A stretch of 53,150 nucleotides of DNA from Paracoccus sphaerophysae (GTDB lineage Bacteria; Pseudomonadota; Alphaproteobacteria; Rhodobacterales; Rhodobacteraceae): the NCBI RefSeq assembly GCF_000763805.1, contig NZ_JRKS01000018.1:1-53150 (forward strand), given 5' to 3'. Made by a program: the position numbers and the translations under genes. Positions within the stretch are counted from its first letter, which is position 1. Every line of letters begins with the position of its first letter. The notes below the pieces were generated by a model. It had not been told where the DNA came from, made no database searches, and saw only the letters and a list, made by a program, of their open reading frames with translations. Shown here one piece after another: positions 40,822 to 53,146 of this stretch.

Positions 40822-41364
40822 ATGAAGACCGCACGCCTCGCGCTGATCCTGCCGTTCCTGGCACTGGCCGCCTGCGAGACCACGACCGCTGACCCGACGC
40901 CGCGCCCCGCACCCCGCACCCCGGGCGTCACCGTGGCCGTCTCGCCCGCCGCGTCCGACGCCGCCGCCGCAGCCGCGGCAGAGGCGCGCACCGGGGCCAT
41001 CCCCGACACCATCGCCGCCGGCACGCTGCAGCGCCCGGCCGGCTCGCGCAGCGTCGCCCAGCTGGACGCCTCGGCCGCCGAAAAGGCGGCGGCCAGCAAG
41101 CCCGTCGCGACGGGCGGCCGGCTGGGCACGACCGTTGCCTCGCTGGGGGACGCGACGCAGGGCGGGTTCTGGATCAAAACGCCGCTGGTGCGGTCGATCG
41201 GCAAGGGCCGGATCGTCAACCCGGCGACCGGCAAGTCGGTCAACGTGGACCTGCTGCCGCTGAGCGGCCCGGCCTCGGCCGGCAGCCAGGTGTCGCTGCC
41301 GGCGCTGACCACGCTGGGCGCTGACCTGACCGACCTGCCCGAGGTCGAGGTCTACAGCGTCTGA
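40822..41364 (+). CDS. Conserved lipoprotein of unknown function
   Basis: 180 residues with a lipobox ending FLALAAC (Cys19), so it should be a lipid-anchored envelope protein. A low-complexity Thr/Pro/Ala region follows. The conserved C-terminal part reads GGFWIKTPLVRSIGKGRIVN, PATGKSVNVDLLPL and GSQVSLPAL. Similar Rhodobacterales proteins are, from memory, often called D-galactarate dehydratase; nothing in this sequence supports an enzyme of that kind. It ends at a strong hairpin. Confidence 0.7.
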   Translation: MKTARLALILPFLALAACETTTADPTPRPAPRTPGVTVAVSPAASDAAAAAAAEARTGAIPDTIAAGTLQRPAGSRSVAQLDASAAEKAAASKPVATGGRLGTTVASLGDATQGGFWIKTPLVRSIGKGRIVNPATGKSVNVDLLPLSGPASAGSQVSLPALTTLGADLTDLPEVEVYSV

Positions 41365-41376
41365 TCTGGCTCCCCT

Positions 41377-41405
41377 GTGACGGCCCCTAGTCCGGGGGCC
41401 GTCAC
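41377..41405. terminator. Strong hairpin terminator after the lipoprotein gene
   Basis: GTGACGGCCCC-tagtccg-GGGGCCGTCAC, an 11-bp perfect stem. It starts 13 nt after the lipoprotein stop and its distal arm overlaps the stop of the convergent gene at 41402, so it can serve both directions. Confidence 0.7.
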
Positions 41406-41770
41406 GTCTCGGGATGGCGGGCGGTCTGGGCCCACTCCCGCCCCGCGTCACCACCCCACAGCAGCCAGGCGATGGACCCGGCCGAGGGGTTGGCCGCATC
41501 GTCCCAGCGCCCCCGCCCGCGCAGATGCGCAAAGCGGGCGAACCACGCCGCCATGACCCGCAGGTCCCGCGCCGTCTGGGGGTCGCCCGCAGCCAGCGAC
41601 GCGGCGCGGGCCAGCCCGACCTTGGTGCCGCCTCGACCGTGCCGGGCGCGCAGGTCCAGACCCCGGCGCGCCGCCTCTGCCACGGCGGCGGGCGGAACGA
41701 ACCGCTCCGCCGCCCCGCCGAGTCCCAGCGCCGCGAGTTCGGCCGCGACCGCCGGGGGCAGCCGCGTCAC
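41402..41770 (-). CDS. Small conserved protein with GGTxVGLARA / WLLWGGDAG motifs
   Basis: 122 residues, soluble. It contains RGLDLRARHGRGGTKVGLAR, then DLRVMAAWFARF and AGSIAWLLWGGDAGREWAQT. I recall this combination (RGGTxVGxARAR ... YIAWLLWGGDAGxxWA) from small phage- or plasmid-associated proteins and as a domain in larger phage proteins, with no established function. It starts with a 4-nt overlap at the end of the M20 amidohydrolase gene, so it is probably expressed with it. No other phage gene is nearby. Confidence 0.55.
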   Translation of the reverse strand: MTRLPPAVAAELAALGLGGAAERFVPPAAVAEAARRGLDLRARHGRGGTKVGLARAASLAAGDPQTARDLRVMAAWFARFAHLRGRGRWDDAANPSAGSIAWLLWGGDAGREWAQTARHPET

Positions 41771-42933
41771 GCGGCGGGCATCCGCGCCTCGACCATGCCG
41801 GCATACCAGCTGGATCCGAAGGGGATCGCGTCGTCGTCGAAGTTGTAGGCCGGGTGGTGGACCATCGCCGTGTCGCCGTTGCCGACGAAGATATAGGCGC
41901 CCGGCTTCTGTTCCAGCATATAGCTGAAATCCTCGCCGCCCATCATCGGGGCGACGTCGGTGTTGACGTCGGCGGACAGGTCGCGGGCGACGCTGATCGC
42001 ATGGCCGGTTTCCTCGGGATGGTTGACGGTCACCGGATAGCCGCGGTGATAGGTCACCTCGACCTGCGCGCCGAAGGCCGCCGCGATCCCCTGCGACACG
42101 CGCGAGATCCCGGATTCCAGCTGCGCACGGACGCCGGGATCGAGGCTGCGCGCCGTGCCCTTGAGCCGCACCACCTGCGGGATCACGTTATAGGCCGTCG
42201 AATCGGTCTGCACGACGCAGGTCGACACGACCGCGTTCTTCAGCGGATCGACGTTGCGCGACACGATGGATTGCAGCGCCACGATGATCTGCGCGGCGAT
42301 CAGGGTCGAATCGATGCATTCATGCGGCTTGGCGGCGTGGCCGCCCTTGCCGGTCACGACGATGTCGAACTGGTCCGCCGCGGCCATGATCCCGCCCTCG
42401 CGGATCGCAAAGCTGCCGACCGGGATGCCGGGCATGTTGTGCATGCCGTAGAATTCCTGGATGCCCCAGCGATCGACCAGCCCGTCCTCGACCATCGCGA
42501 GGCCGCCTGCCCCGCCCTCCTCGGCGGGCTGGAAGATGACCACCGCGGTGCCGTCGAAATTGCGCGTCTCGGCCAGGTACTTGGCCGCGCCCAGCAGCAT
42601 CGCGGTGTGGCCGTCATGGCCGCAGGCATGCATGACGCCGGGGGTCTTGGACGCATAGTCGAGCCCGGTTATCTCGTTGATCGGCAGCGCGTCCATGTCG
42701 GCGCGCAGCCCGATCACGCGGCCCCGCGTGTCGGTCTTGCCGCGGATCACGCCCACGACGCCGGTCCGGCCGATGCCCTCGGTCACCTCGTCCACGCCGA
42801 ATTCGCGCAGCAACTCGGCGACGCGCCCGGCGGTGCGGTGGACCTCGTAAAGCAGCTCGGGATTTTCGTGGAACTCGCGCCGCCAGGCGGTGATTTCCGG
42901 AAGCATCTCGGCAAAGCGGTTCTTGACGGGCAT
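41767..42933 (-). CDS. M20-family amidohydrolase (hippurate hydrolase-like)
   Basis: 388 residues from the ATG at 42933, with AAGGAG 9 nt upstream. It has the zinc-peptidase motifs of the M20D group: GLRADMDALPI, HACGHDGHTAMLLGAA with metal ligands, FQPAEEGGAGG with the catalytic Glu, and MMGGEDFSYML near the C-terminus. Members hydrolyse N-acyl amino acids such as hippurate or N-acetyl amino acids; the actual substrate is unknown. The oligopeptide transporter encoded nearby could supply such substrates, an inference from position only. Confidence 0.9.
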   Translation of the reverse strand: MPVKNRFAEMLPEITAWRREFHENPELLYEVHRTAGRVAELLREFGVDEVTEGIGRTGVVGVIRGKTDTRGRVIGLRADMDALPINEITGLDYASKTPGVMHACGHDGHTAMLLGAAKYLAETRNFDGTAVVIFQPAEEGGAGGLAMVEDGLVDRWGIQEFYGMHNMPGIPVGSFAIREGGIMAAADQFDIVVTGKGGHAAKPHECIDSTLIAAQIIVALQSIVSRNVDPLKNAVVSTCVVQTDSTAYNVIPQVVRLKGTARSLDPGVRAQLESGISRVSQGIAAAFGAQVEVTYHRGYPVTVNHPEETGHAISVARDLSADVNTDVAPMMGGEDFSYMLEQKPGAYIFVGNGDTAMVHHPAYNFDDDAIPFGSSWYAGMVEARMPAA

Positions 42934-43549
42934 GATCGGTCTCCTTGTGTCGGCACAGGGTGACGCGGGCGGCAGGGCGGCGCAAGCGTCATGCGGCTGT
43001 TGCAGGGACGGGGCACAGATCGCGCCGTTGCCCCTGCCGAGGATGAAACGATGTTCCCTGCCGCCCGGTTTGCCGCGCTGGCCGCGCTTTTGCACAGCGG
43101 CGCGATCTTCGGCTTTTTCTTCGCCTGGGTGTGCTCGACCATGTGGGGGCTGGACCGGCTGCCGGCCGACGTGGCGATCGCGGCGATGCAGGCGATGAAC
43201 GCCAGCGTCCGCAACGTCGTCTTTGCGCCGGCGTTCTTTGCCACCGGGCCGGTGCTGGCGCTGGCGGGCGCACTGGCCTGGCGCGCGGGCAGCGGCCGCG
43301 CCGCGCTGTGGTTCGCGGCCGCCGCCGTCGCCTATGTGGGCGGCGCGATGCTGCCCACGCTGCTGGTGAACGTGCCGATGAACGAGGCGCTGGCGCAGGC
43401 CGACCCGGCCGACCCGCATGCCGGCGCGCTGTGGGGCGCCTATTCCGCCCGCTGGCAGGGCTGGAACCAGCTGCGCACCGTGGTCAGCGGCGCGGCGCTG
43501 CTGATGTGCGGGCTGGGCCTGCTGTCACTGAACCCCGGCGCCTTGGCGG

Positions 43550-45403
<1,854 letters not shown>

Positions 45404-45680
45404 GTCACCCAGACTCCCTTGCGCGGCCTCTGGCGGGCCGATCCGGGGAAACGTGCCGTCTGCCGCCCCGGTTTGCAAGCGTCCCGGTCCGCCCGCCCGG
45501 CGGCGACGTCACGGAGCGGTGATGTTTGCGCTTGCAATCCCGTGCGGCTGGCGCTGAAACTGCCGCCATTCCGCGGGACCGCCCCGCCAGAACGGAACGA
45601 CACAAGTATACGGACCGGCCGCCGGAGGACCGCCACACAAGGCTCCGCGGCCCAACAAATCCAACATCGGGAGACTGCAG

Positions 45681-47384
45681 ATGAAACTCAAGACGACGCT
45701 GATGACGGGCGCCGCCGCGATCATGGCGCTGGCTACTGCCGCGCACGCCGAACGAGGCACCGACGGCCAGGTCAACATCCTGTATTCGCAGGCCATCTCG
45801 ACGATGAACGGCTATATGTCGGGCGGCACCAAGGACATCGAGGCCGGCAGCCTCGTGCTGGAACCGCTGGCCGGCTTCGACGAGAAGGGCAACATCATCC
45901 CGCGTCTCGTCACCGAGATCCCCAGCAAGGAAAACGGTGGTATCTCCGAGGACCTGACCTCGATCACCTGGAAGATCAAACCCGACCTCAAGTGGTCGGA
46001 CGGCACCCCCTTCACGTCCGAGGACGTCAAGTTCACCGCCGAATACTGCATGCATCCGGAAGGCGGCTGCGCCCAGCTGGCCCGATATGAAGGCGTCAAG
46101 TCGGTCGAGGCGGTCGATCCGCTGACCGTCAAGGTCACCTTCGAAGGCCCGCAGGCGAACCCCTTCACCGCCTTCGTCGGCGCCACCTCGCCGATCCTGC
46201 AGAAGGCCCAGTTCGAAAAGTGCCTCGGCACCGCGGCCTCGACCTGCACCGAACAGAACACCAAGCCGATCGGCACCGGCCCGTTCCGCGTCACCGACTT
46301 CAAGGTCAACGACGTCGTGATGCTGGAGGCGAACCCGAACTATCGCGACCCGGCCAAGCCGGCCTTCGCGACCGCCATGGTCAAGGGCGGCGGCGACATC
46401 GAGGGCGCGACCCGCGCCGTGATGGAAACCGGCGAGTTCGACTATGCCTGGAACACCCAGGTCAACCCGGAACTGCAGGAACAGATGAAGGCCGCCGGCA
46501 AGGGCGTCTTCGAGGTCGCCTTCGGGACCCTGGTCGAGCGGATCGAGCTGAACCAGACCGACCCGTCGTCGGACCTTCCGGCGGACGAGCGGTCCACCGT
46601 CAAGCACCCGCACCCGTTCCTTTCCGATGCCAATGTCCGCAAGGCCCTGTCGATCTCGCTGGACCGCCAGGCGCTGTCCGACATCGGCTATGGCGAAGCC
46701 GGCCGCCCGACCTGTGACCTGGTCCCCGCGCCCGAGCAGTACGCGGCCAAAAACGACAGCTGCCTCAAGCAGGACATCGAAGGCGCCAAGAAGCTGCTGG
46801 ACGAAGCCGGCTGGGTCCCGGGTGCTGACGGCATCCGCGAGAAGGACGGCAAGAAGCTGAAGGTCCTGTTCCAGACCTCGGTCAACCCGGTTCGGCAGGA
46901 ATTCCAGTCGATCATCAAGCAATGGTGGTCGGAAATCGGCGTCGAGACCGAGCTGAAGCAGGTCGACGGGTCGGTGTTCTTCGGCGCCGATGCGGGCTCG
47001 CCTGACACGCTGCAGAAGTTTTATGCCGACGCGCAGATGTACGCCAACAACTTCGACGGTACCGATCCGCAGCCCTATCTGGCCCAGTGGACCTGCGACA
47101 AGGCGCCCTCGCCGGCCAACCAGTGGCAGGGGGAGAACTACAACCGCTACTGCGACCCGGCCTATGACGCCGCGGTCAAGGAGATGCTGAGCACCACCGA
47201 CGAGGCCAAGCGCGGCGAGCTGGCCAAGAAGCTGAACAACATGATCACGGTCGATTCGAACGTGACCCTGCCGCTGATCGACCGCGGCCGCTTCTCGGCC
47301 CGATCCAACACGCTGGGCGGCGTGGTGATGAACGTCTGGGACAGCGAGCTGTGGAACGTCTCGGACTGGGTCCGGGTCAAGTGA
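45681..47384 (+). CDS. Peptide ABC transporter substrate-binding protein (SBP family 5)
   Basis: 567 residues with GGGAGACTGCAG before the ATG and a Sec signal (MKLKTTLMTGAAAIMALATA). The SBP_bac_5 layout is clear: LVLEPLAGFDEKGNIIPRLV, WSDGTPFTSEDVKFTAEYCM, TGPFRVTDFKV and SDANVRKALSISLDRQAL. Ligand (di- or oligopeptide, or similar) cannot be assigned from sequence. It is first in the plus-strand operon with the two permeases and divergent from the fused ATPase. Confidence 0.92.
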   Translation: MKLKTTLMTGAAAIMALATAAHAERGTDGQVNILYSQAISTMNGYMSGGTKDIEAGSLVLEPLAGFDEKGNIIPRLVTEIPSKENGGISEDLTSITWKIKPDLKWSDGTPFTSEDVKFTAEYCMHPEGGCAQLARYEGVKSVEAVDPLTVKVTFEGPQANPFTAFVGATSPILQKAQFEKCLGTAASTCTEQNTKPIGTGPFRVTDFKVNDVVMLEANPNYRDPAKPAFATAMVKGGGDIEGATRAVMETGEFDYAWNTQVNPELQEQMKAAGKGVFEVAFGTLVERIELNQTDPSSDLPADERSTVKHPHPFLSDANVRKALSISLDRQALSDIGYGEAGRPTCDLVPAPEQYAAKNDSCLKQDIEGAKKLLDEAGWVPGADGIREKDGKKLKVLFQTSVNPVRQEFQSIIKQWWSEIGVETELKQVDGSVFFGADAGSPDTLQKFYADAQMYANNFDGTDPQPYLAQWTCDKAPSPANQWQGENYNRYCDPAYDAAVKEMLSTTDEAKRGELAKKLNNMITVDSNVTLPLIDRGRFSARSNTLGGVVMNVWDSELWNVSDWVRVK

Positions 47385-47453
47385 GCCTGACGTGACAATC
47401 CGGCCGCCCCGACGTGGCGCAGGGCGGCCCCATACTTTCCGGGACAGGCGCTC

Positions 47454-48461
47454 ATGCTGACCTATACCTTGCGGCGGATCCCGATGGCGATCCCGTCGCT
47501 GCTGTTCATTTCGCTGGTGATCTTCCTGCTGCTGGAACTGTCGCCGGGCGATCCGCTGGGCAGCGTGCCCCTGACGGTCCCGCCCGAGGTCAAAGAGAAG
47601 ATGCGCGAGGCGCTGGGGCTGGGGCAGGCCTGGTACATCCGTTATTTCCTGTGGCTGAAGCAGTTCTTCTGGATCGAGCCGATGCACTGGTTCGACGCCA
47701 CCTTCGGCACCGCGATCGTCGAGGGGCAGCAGCGCATCATCAGCTTCCAGTCGCGGGTGCCGGTGTTCGACGTGATCGCGCAGCGCATCCCGCAGACCCT
47801 GACCGTGGTGGGCTTCAGCTACCTGGTCGGCGTGCTGATCGCGATCCCGATCGGGATCATCTCGGCCTACAAGCAGTATTCGTGGTTCGACCAGCTGGGC
47901 ACCTTCCTGTCGATGGTGGGCTTCTCGATGCCGACCTTCTTCACCGGGGTGGTGCTGATCATCATCTTTGCCGTGAACCTCCAATGGTTCCCGTCGGTCT
48001 ATGACACGACGCTGCGGGTCACCGACTGGGCGAGCTTCTGGAAGCAGGTGCGCCAGATGGTGATGCCGGTGACGGTTCTGGCGCTTTACAACGCCGCGCA
48101 GATCAGCCGCTTCATGCGCGCCTCGATGCTGGACAACCTGCGCCAGGACTATGTCCGCACCGCCCGCGCCAAGGGGCTGTCGGAAAAGACGGTGGTGCTG
48201 AAGCACGTGCTGCGCAACAGCCTCATCCCCGTCGTCACCGTCATCGCGCTGGGGCTGCCGGCCGTCTTTGGCGGCGCCATCATCACCGAGCAGGTGTTCC
48301 GGGTGAACGGGCTGGGGCAGCTGCTGATTTCGGCGATCCAGGCCAACGACATCCCGATGGTGCTGACGCTCACCTTCATCTTTGCCATCCTGATCGTCGT
48401 CTTCACGCTGATCGCCGACCTGCTGTATGGCATCCTTGACCCGCGGATCCGCTATGACTGA
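47454..48461 (+). CDS. Peptide ABC transporter permease (OppB/DppB-like)
   Basis: 335 residues and six membrane helices. The N-terminus MLTYTLRRIPMAIPSLLFIS is typical of the first permease of Opp/Dpp systems. The cytoplasmic coupling loop reads FMRASMLDNLRQDYVRTARA, followed by LKHVLRNSLIPVVTVIALGL. It pairs with the next gene, which it overlaps by 8 nt. Confidence 0.93.
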   Translation: MLTYTLRRIPMAIPSLLFISLVIFLLLELSPGDPLGSVPLTVPPEVKEKMREALGLGQAWYIRYFLWLKQFFWIEPMHWFDATFGTAIVEGQQRIISFQSRVPVFDVIAQRIPQTLTVVGFSYLVGVLIAIPIGIISAYKQYSWFDQLGTFLSMVGFSMPTFFTGVVLIIIFAVNLQWFPSVYDTTLRVTDWASFWKQVRQMVMPVTVLALYNAAQISRFMRASMLDNLRQDYVRTARAKGLSEKTVVLKHVLRNSLIPVVTVIALGLPAVFGGAIITEQVFRVNGLGQLLISAIQANDIPMVLTLTFIFAILIVVFTLIADLLYGILDPRIRYD

Positions 48462-49491
48462 CCCCGTCACCCCGTCGAACGCTGCCGCCCGCGCCGCCGA
48501 ACCGGCCCGCGATACGGCCGAGCTGATCCGCGAGACCGCCTCGAACGCGGTGTCGCCGGCCGCCTCGACCCTGCCGCCGGACGATCCGGTCAGCGCGAGC
48601 CCGGGCACGCCCGCGACCCGCAGCCAGTGGCGGGACGTGTGGGCGCAGTTCCGCAGCCACCGCGGGGCCATGATCGCGCTGGTGCTGTTCGTGCTGATCC
48701 TGCTGTTCGTGCTGGTCGGCCCCTGGGTGTGGCAGGTGGACGCGACCTTCGTGGACATCCGCGCGCGGAACAAGGGTCCCAGCTGGGCGCATCCGCTGGG
48801 CACCGACCAGTTGGGCCGCGACACGCTGGCGCGGCTGATGGCGGGCGGCAAGACCTCGATCGCGGTGGGGCTGACGGCGATGATCATCGCGGTGACGCTG
48901 GGCAGCCTGATCGGCATCCTCGCCGGGTTCTACCGCCGGCTGGACGCGCCGCTGTCGCGGCTGATCGAGCTGTTCCTCGCCCTGCCCCTGCTGCCGCTGC
49001 TGCTGCTGATGGTGACGCTGTTCCGCGAGCCGCTGGCCAAGAACCTCGGTGCCGGGCTGGGGACGTTCCTGCTCATCGTGGTCGCCATCGGGGCGACGTC
49101 GTGGATGCAGGCGGCGCGGATCGTGCGCGGCGACGTGCTGGGGCTGAAGGAGCGCGAGTTCATCCTCGCCGCCCGGTCCATCGGCACGCCCAACCGGCGC
49201 ATGGTGCTGCGCCACATCCTGCCCAACGTGCTCAGCCCGATCATGGTCGCGGCGACGCTGGGCATCGCCAGCGCGATCATCACGGAATCGGCGCTGTCCT
49301 TCCTGGGGCTGGGCTTTCCGCCCGACTTCCCGACCTGGGGGCGGCTGCTGTTCGACGCCATCCCGCAGATGCAGACCTATCCGATGCGGGTGATCCTGCC
49401 CGGGGCGCTGATCTCGCTGACCGTGCTGACGGTCAACTATATCGGCGACGGGCTGCGCGACGCGATGGACCCGCGGATCCGGGGGCGATAG
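48454..49491 (+). CDS. Peptide ABC transporter permease (OppC/DppC-like)
   Basis: 345 residues from the ATG at 48454 inside the end of the previous gene. About 60 hydrophilic Ala/Pro-rich residues precede the first helix (MIALVLFVLILLFVLVGPWV), longer than usual for OppC. LGTDQLGRDTLARLMAGGKT and the coupling loop REFILAARSIGTPNRRMVLR are diagnostic, and ESALSFLGLGFPPDFPTWG follows. It completes the importer with the binding protein and divergent ATPase. Confidence 0.92.
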   Translation: MTDPVTPSNAAARAAEPARDTAELIRETASNAVSPAASTLPPDDPVSASPGTPATRSQWRDVWAQFRSHRGAMIALVLFVLILLFVLVGPWVWQVDATFVDIRARNKGPSWAHPLGTDQLGRDTLARLMAGGKTSIAVGLTAMIIAVTLGSLIGILAGFYRRLDAPLSRLIELFLALPLLPLLLLMVTLFREPLAKNLGAGLGTFLLIVVAIGATSWMQAARIVRGDVLGLKEREFILAARSIGTPNRRMVLRHILPNVLSPIMVAATLGIASAIITESALSFLGLGFPPDFPTWGRLLFDAIPQMQTYPMRVILPGALISLTVLTVNYIGDGLRDAMDPRIRGR

Positions 49492-49507
49492 GCGCCGGAC
49501 CGGGGCT

Positions 49508-49528
49508 CTGCCCCGGACCCCGGGATAT
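49508..49528. repeat. Intergenic repeat element, copy 2
   Basis: GCCCCGGACCCCGGGATAT plus two upstream bases, identical to 3570-3590. Here it directly follows the transporter operon and precedes the convergent thiamine diphosphokinase stop. The preceding CCGGGGCTCTGCCCCGG can form a hairpin, so it may terminate both genes. Confidence 0.6.
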
Positions 49529-49546
49529 CTGGGACCGCCCGAAATT

Positions 49547-50197
49547 TCAGCCGCGGGCGATCTCGATGGCAGTGGTCAGATGCGGGGCCGGAACGATCAG
49601 CAGCATCGGGCCGGTGACGGTGAGGTCGAGCGGGCCGGTGATCTCGTTCGAGGTGCCGATGCGCCCGTCCGGCGCGAAGTCGATGCCGTCCACCGGCCAG
49701 CGCAGCCCGGTTCCCGAGGCGGTGGCCTGCCCCATCGGAAACAGCGACACCCGCGTCCCCGCGGGCAGGTCCGCACTCACGCGGCGCGGGCAAGCCAGCA
49801 TCGCATCGGCGCCGGCCAGCAGCACCGTCGGCGGCCCGACCCGGCGCACCAGCGCGTTCAGCGCCGCCAGCGTGTGATCGAGCCGCGAACCCGAGAAGCC
49901 GACCGCGATCACGAAGGGCGCGGCGATGCGGGTCAGGCATTTCTCGAAATCGGTGCTGTCCTGCTCGGCCACGGGATGCAGCACGTCCGCCAGTTCCCGC
50001 CGGGCCGCGTCCGAGATGCTGTCCAGATCGCCCACCACCGCCGCCGGCCCCTGGCCGTGTGCCAGCGCCGTATCGGCGCCGGAATCGGCGGCCATGACGA
50101 CCGGCGCCAGGGCCAGGGCCGCGGCCAGCGCCTGGGGCGCGACCTGCCCGCCGCCGATCAGCGTCACCCCGGTGGCGCTGATCAGGACCGGCGTCAT
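49547..50197 (-). CDS. Thiamine diphosphokinase
   Basis: 216 residues from the ATG at 50197, overlapping the DUF2842 stop (ATGA). The enzyme makes thiamine diphosphate from thiamine and ATP. Key segments are MAADSGADTALAHG, VVGDLDSISDAA with the metal-binding Asp residues, QDSTDFEKCL, and FSGSRLDHTLAALNALVRR. The C-terminal B1-binding part reads GTGLRWPVDGIDF and GTSNEITGPLDL. It is the last gene of a minus-strand group with DUF2842 and purA. Confidence 0.9.
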   Translation of the reverse strand: MTPVLISATGVTLIGGGQVAPQALAAALALAPVVMAADSGADTALAHGQGPAAVVGDLDSISDAARRELADVLHPVAEQDSTDFEKCLTRIAAPFVIAVGFSGSRLDHTLAALNALVRRVGPPTVLLAGADAMLACPRRVSADLPAGTRVSLFPMGQATASGTGLRWPVDGIDFAPDGRIGTSNEITGPLDLTVTGPMLLIVPAPHLTTAIEIARG

Positions 50198-50411
50198 TCC
50201 TCGCCGCGGCCGATGCCGCTGAACACCCGGCGGAACGGGATCGCCCAGGCGAAGGCGAGCACCAGATACAGCGGCAGTTCCAGCCAGGCCGGCGGACGGC
50301 CGCCGAAACGGTCGCCGACGAAGGCCAGTAGCCACCAGGCAAAGGCCAGATACACCGGCAGCCAGACCAGCAGCAGCACCAGCGACCAGCGTTTGCGCGC
50401 GCGCAGGTCCA

Positions 50412-50412
<1 letters not shown>
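50194..50412 (-). CDS. DUF2842 small membrane protein
   Basis: 72 residues with two membrane helices: WSLVLLLVWLPVYLAFAWWL and LELPLYLVLAFAWAIPF, ending FRRVFSGIGRGEE. The W/F-P-F-x(3)-F-x-GIGR ending is typical of DUF2842 proteins of alphaproteobacteria, which have no known function. The ATG overlaps the purA stop by 1 nt and its own stop overlaps the thiamine diphosphokinase start by 4 nt. Confidence 0.82.
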
Positions 50413-51704
<1,292 letters not shown>

Positions 51705-51765
51705 TCTGGTCCCCTTCGTCCGGTCCGCGGGCGGTATAGCCCTCCGCGCAGGCGCGGGAAAGCGG

Positions 51766-52725
51766 CTATTCCGCCGCAAGCTGCCCGGCGAGCGTCCCCA
51801 GCCAGCGCCGCCGCAGCGATGCGTGGCGGCGGGCGCGGGCGATGGCCTCGGCCGGGGACACGGCGACGAACGCGATCCGGTCGCGCGGGCGCAGCTGCGC
51901 CACGCGGTCCAGCTCGCAGGCCAGCACGGTGGCGATCTTGGGGTAGCCGCCGGTGGTCTGGTGGTCGCGCATCAGGATCGTGGGGATGCCGTCGCCCGAC
52001 ACCTGGATCGAGCCCGCGACGATCGCCTCGGACGGGATCGACAGGGCGTCGGCCAGCGCCAGCGGCGGCCCGTCCAGCCGCATCCCCATGCGGTCATAGG
52101 CGGTGGTGACCTGCCATTGGGCCGACAGCAGCGCCGGCAGCGCGCCCGGCTGGAAGCGGTGGTCCTGCGGGCCCGGCACGACGGCGATCCGGTGCTGCGG
52201 ACGGGCGATGACCGGGCACGGGATGCGCCGATCAGCCCCCGTCGTGCCCCCGTCGGTGTCGCGCACGCGCAGCTCGCCGCCCGTGAGCAGCCGGCCGCCG
52301 CCGCGGCCCGACATGGTGTTGGTCGCGCTGTGGCCGAGCCATCGCGGGCAGTCCGGCTCGCCGGCAAAGGCAAGGCAGCACCAACCGCCCCAATGGCCGG
52401 GGCGGATCGCCAGCCGCTCGCCGGCGCGGACGCGCAGCACCGCCCACGACCCCAGCCGGCGCCCGGCATGTTCCACGACGAAGCCGCCGCCCGCGACGGC
52501 CAGCGTCACCGCGCCCTCGACGCAATCCAGCACCAGCCCGCCCAGCGAGACCTCGACCGCCGTCGCATCGGCCGGCCGGCCCACGGCAAGGTTCGCCGCC
52601 GCATGGGCCAGGCTGTCCATCGGCCCCGAGCGGGTGACGCCAAACCGCATCAGCCCCGGCCGTCCGCCATCCTGAAAGGCGACATGGGGTCCGGCGAAGA
52701 CGATGCGGAACCGCGCGTCAGCCAT
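51766..52725 (-). CDS. pxpC: 5-oxoprolinase subunit C-like / KipA family
   Basis: 319 residues from the ATG at 52725 ([20 protein letters not shown]), overlapping the pxpB stop by 8 nt. The AHS2/KipA family layout is visible: [48 protein letters not shown] and [16 protein letters not shown]. With PxpA and PxpB such proteins hydrolyse 5-oxoproline to glutamate using ATP; related proteins act in urea carboxylase systems. pxpA is not in the window. Confidence 0.85.
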   Translation of the reverse strand: MADARFRIVFAGPHVAFQDGGRPGLMRFGVTRSGPMDSLAHAAANLAVGRPADATAVEVSLGGLVLDCVEGAVTLAVAGGGFVVEHAGRRLGSWAVLRVRAGERLAIRPGHWGGWCCLAFAGEPDCPRWLGHSATNTMSGRGGGRLLTGGELRVRDTDGGTTGADRRIPCPVIARPQHRIAVVPGPQDHRFQPGALPALLSAQWQVTTAYDRMGMRLDGPPLALADALSIPSEAIVAGSIQVSGDGIPTILMRDHQTTGGYPKIATVLACELDRVAQLRPRDRIAFVAVSPAEAIARARRHASLRRRWLGTLAGQLAAE

Positions 52726-53146
52726 GCAGCGCCCGAACATATTCACCCCGGCCGATCCGCCGCATCACCACCTTGTCGCCGGCGTCGAAGAGGAACGGCC
52801 GCGCGGGATCGTCGTCGCGCAGGATGCGCGTGGGCGAGCGCCCGATCCGCCACCACCCGGCCGGCATCTCGACCGTGGTGACGATGCACTGCGCCCCGGC
52901 GATGATGACGCTGCCCGCCGGCACCCCGCGGACCGGCGCCGTCTTGCGCGGCAGGCGGATCGCCTGAGGCAGGCCGGACATATAGGCATAGCCGGGCGCA
53001 AAGCCGTACATGCCGACGCGGTAGGCCCCGCCCAGGTGGGCCGCGATGACTTCGTCGGGGGTCAGGCCGGTCAGCCGCGCGACCTCGTCCAGGTCAGGGG
53101 CGAGATCGGCGTCATAGCAGACCGCGACCTCGTGGGTCGCGGTCTG
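52718..53146 (-). CDS. pxpB: 5-oxoprolinase subunit B-like / KipI family (5' end missing)
   Basis: About 142 C-terminal residues. The AHS1/KipI family is recognised from EVAVCYDADLAPDLDEVARL, GLTPDEVIAAHLGG, the signature GFAPGYAYMSGLPQAIRLPR, VPAGSVIIAGAQCIV and GWWRIGRSP. The frame hits a TAG at 53147-53149, but this lies in the terminal inverted repeat (53114-53150) and is probably not genuine. The upstream part of the gene is beyond the window. Partner of pxpC, with which it overlaps. Confidence 0.82.
   Translation of the reverse strand, partial: QTATHEVAVCYDADLAPDLDEVARLTGLTPDEVIAAHLGGAYRVGMYGFAPGYAYMSGLPQAIRLPRKTAPVRGVPAGSVIIAGAQCIVTTVEMPAGWWRIGRSPTRILRDDDPARPFLFDAGDKVVMRRIGRGEYVRALHG

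Noticed and set aside
40822..41364. Calling the lipoprotein a D-galactarate dehydratase
   Set aside because: The protein is a 180-residue lipoprotein with a low-complexity linker; it has no features of a sugar-acid dehydratase. I regard that label on similar proteins as a propagated misannotation.
45404..45680. Regulatory palindrome in the divergent spacer of the peptide transporter
   Set aside because: I saw no convincing inverted repeat or promoter match; only the fact of divergence suggests control elements here.
45405..48917. Long minus-strand open frame (about 1170 codons) opposite the peptide transporter operon
   Set aside because: Antisense to a binding protein and two permeases with clear motifs; no domain and no ribosome site. 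A codon-bias shadow.
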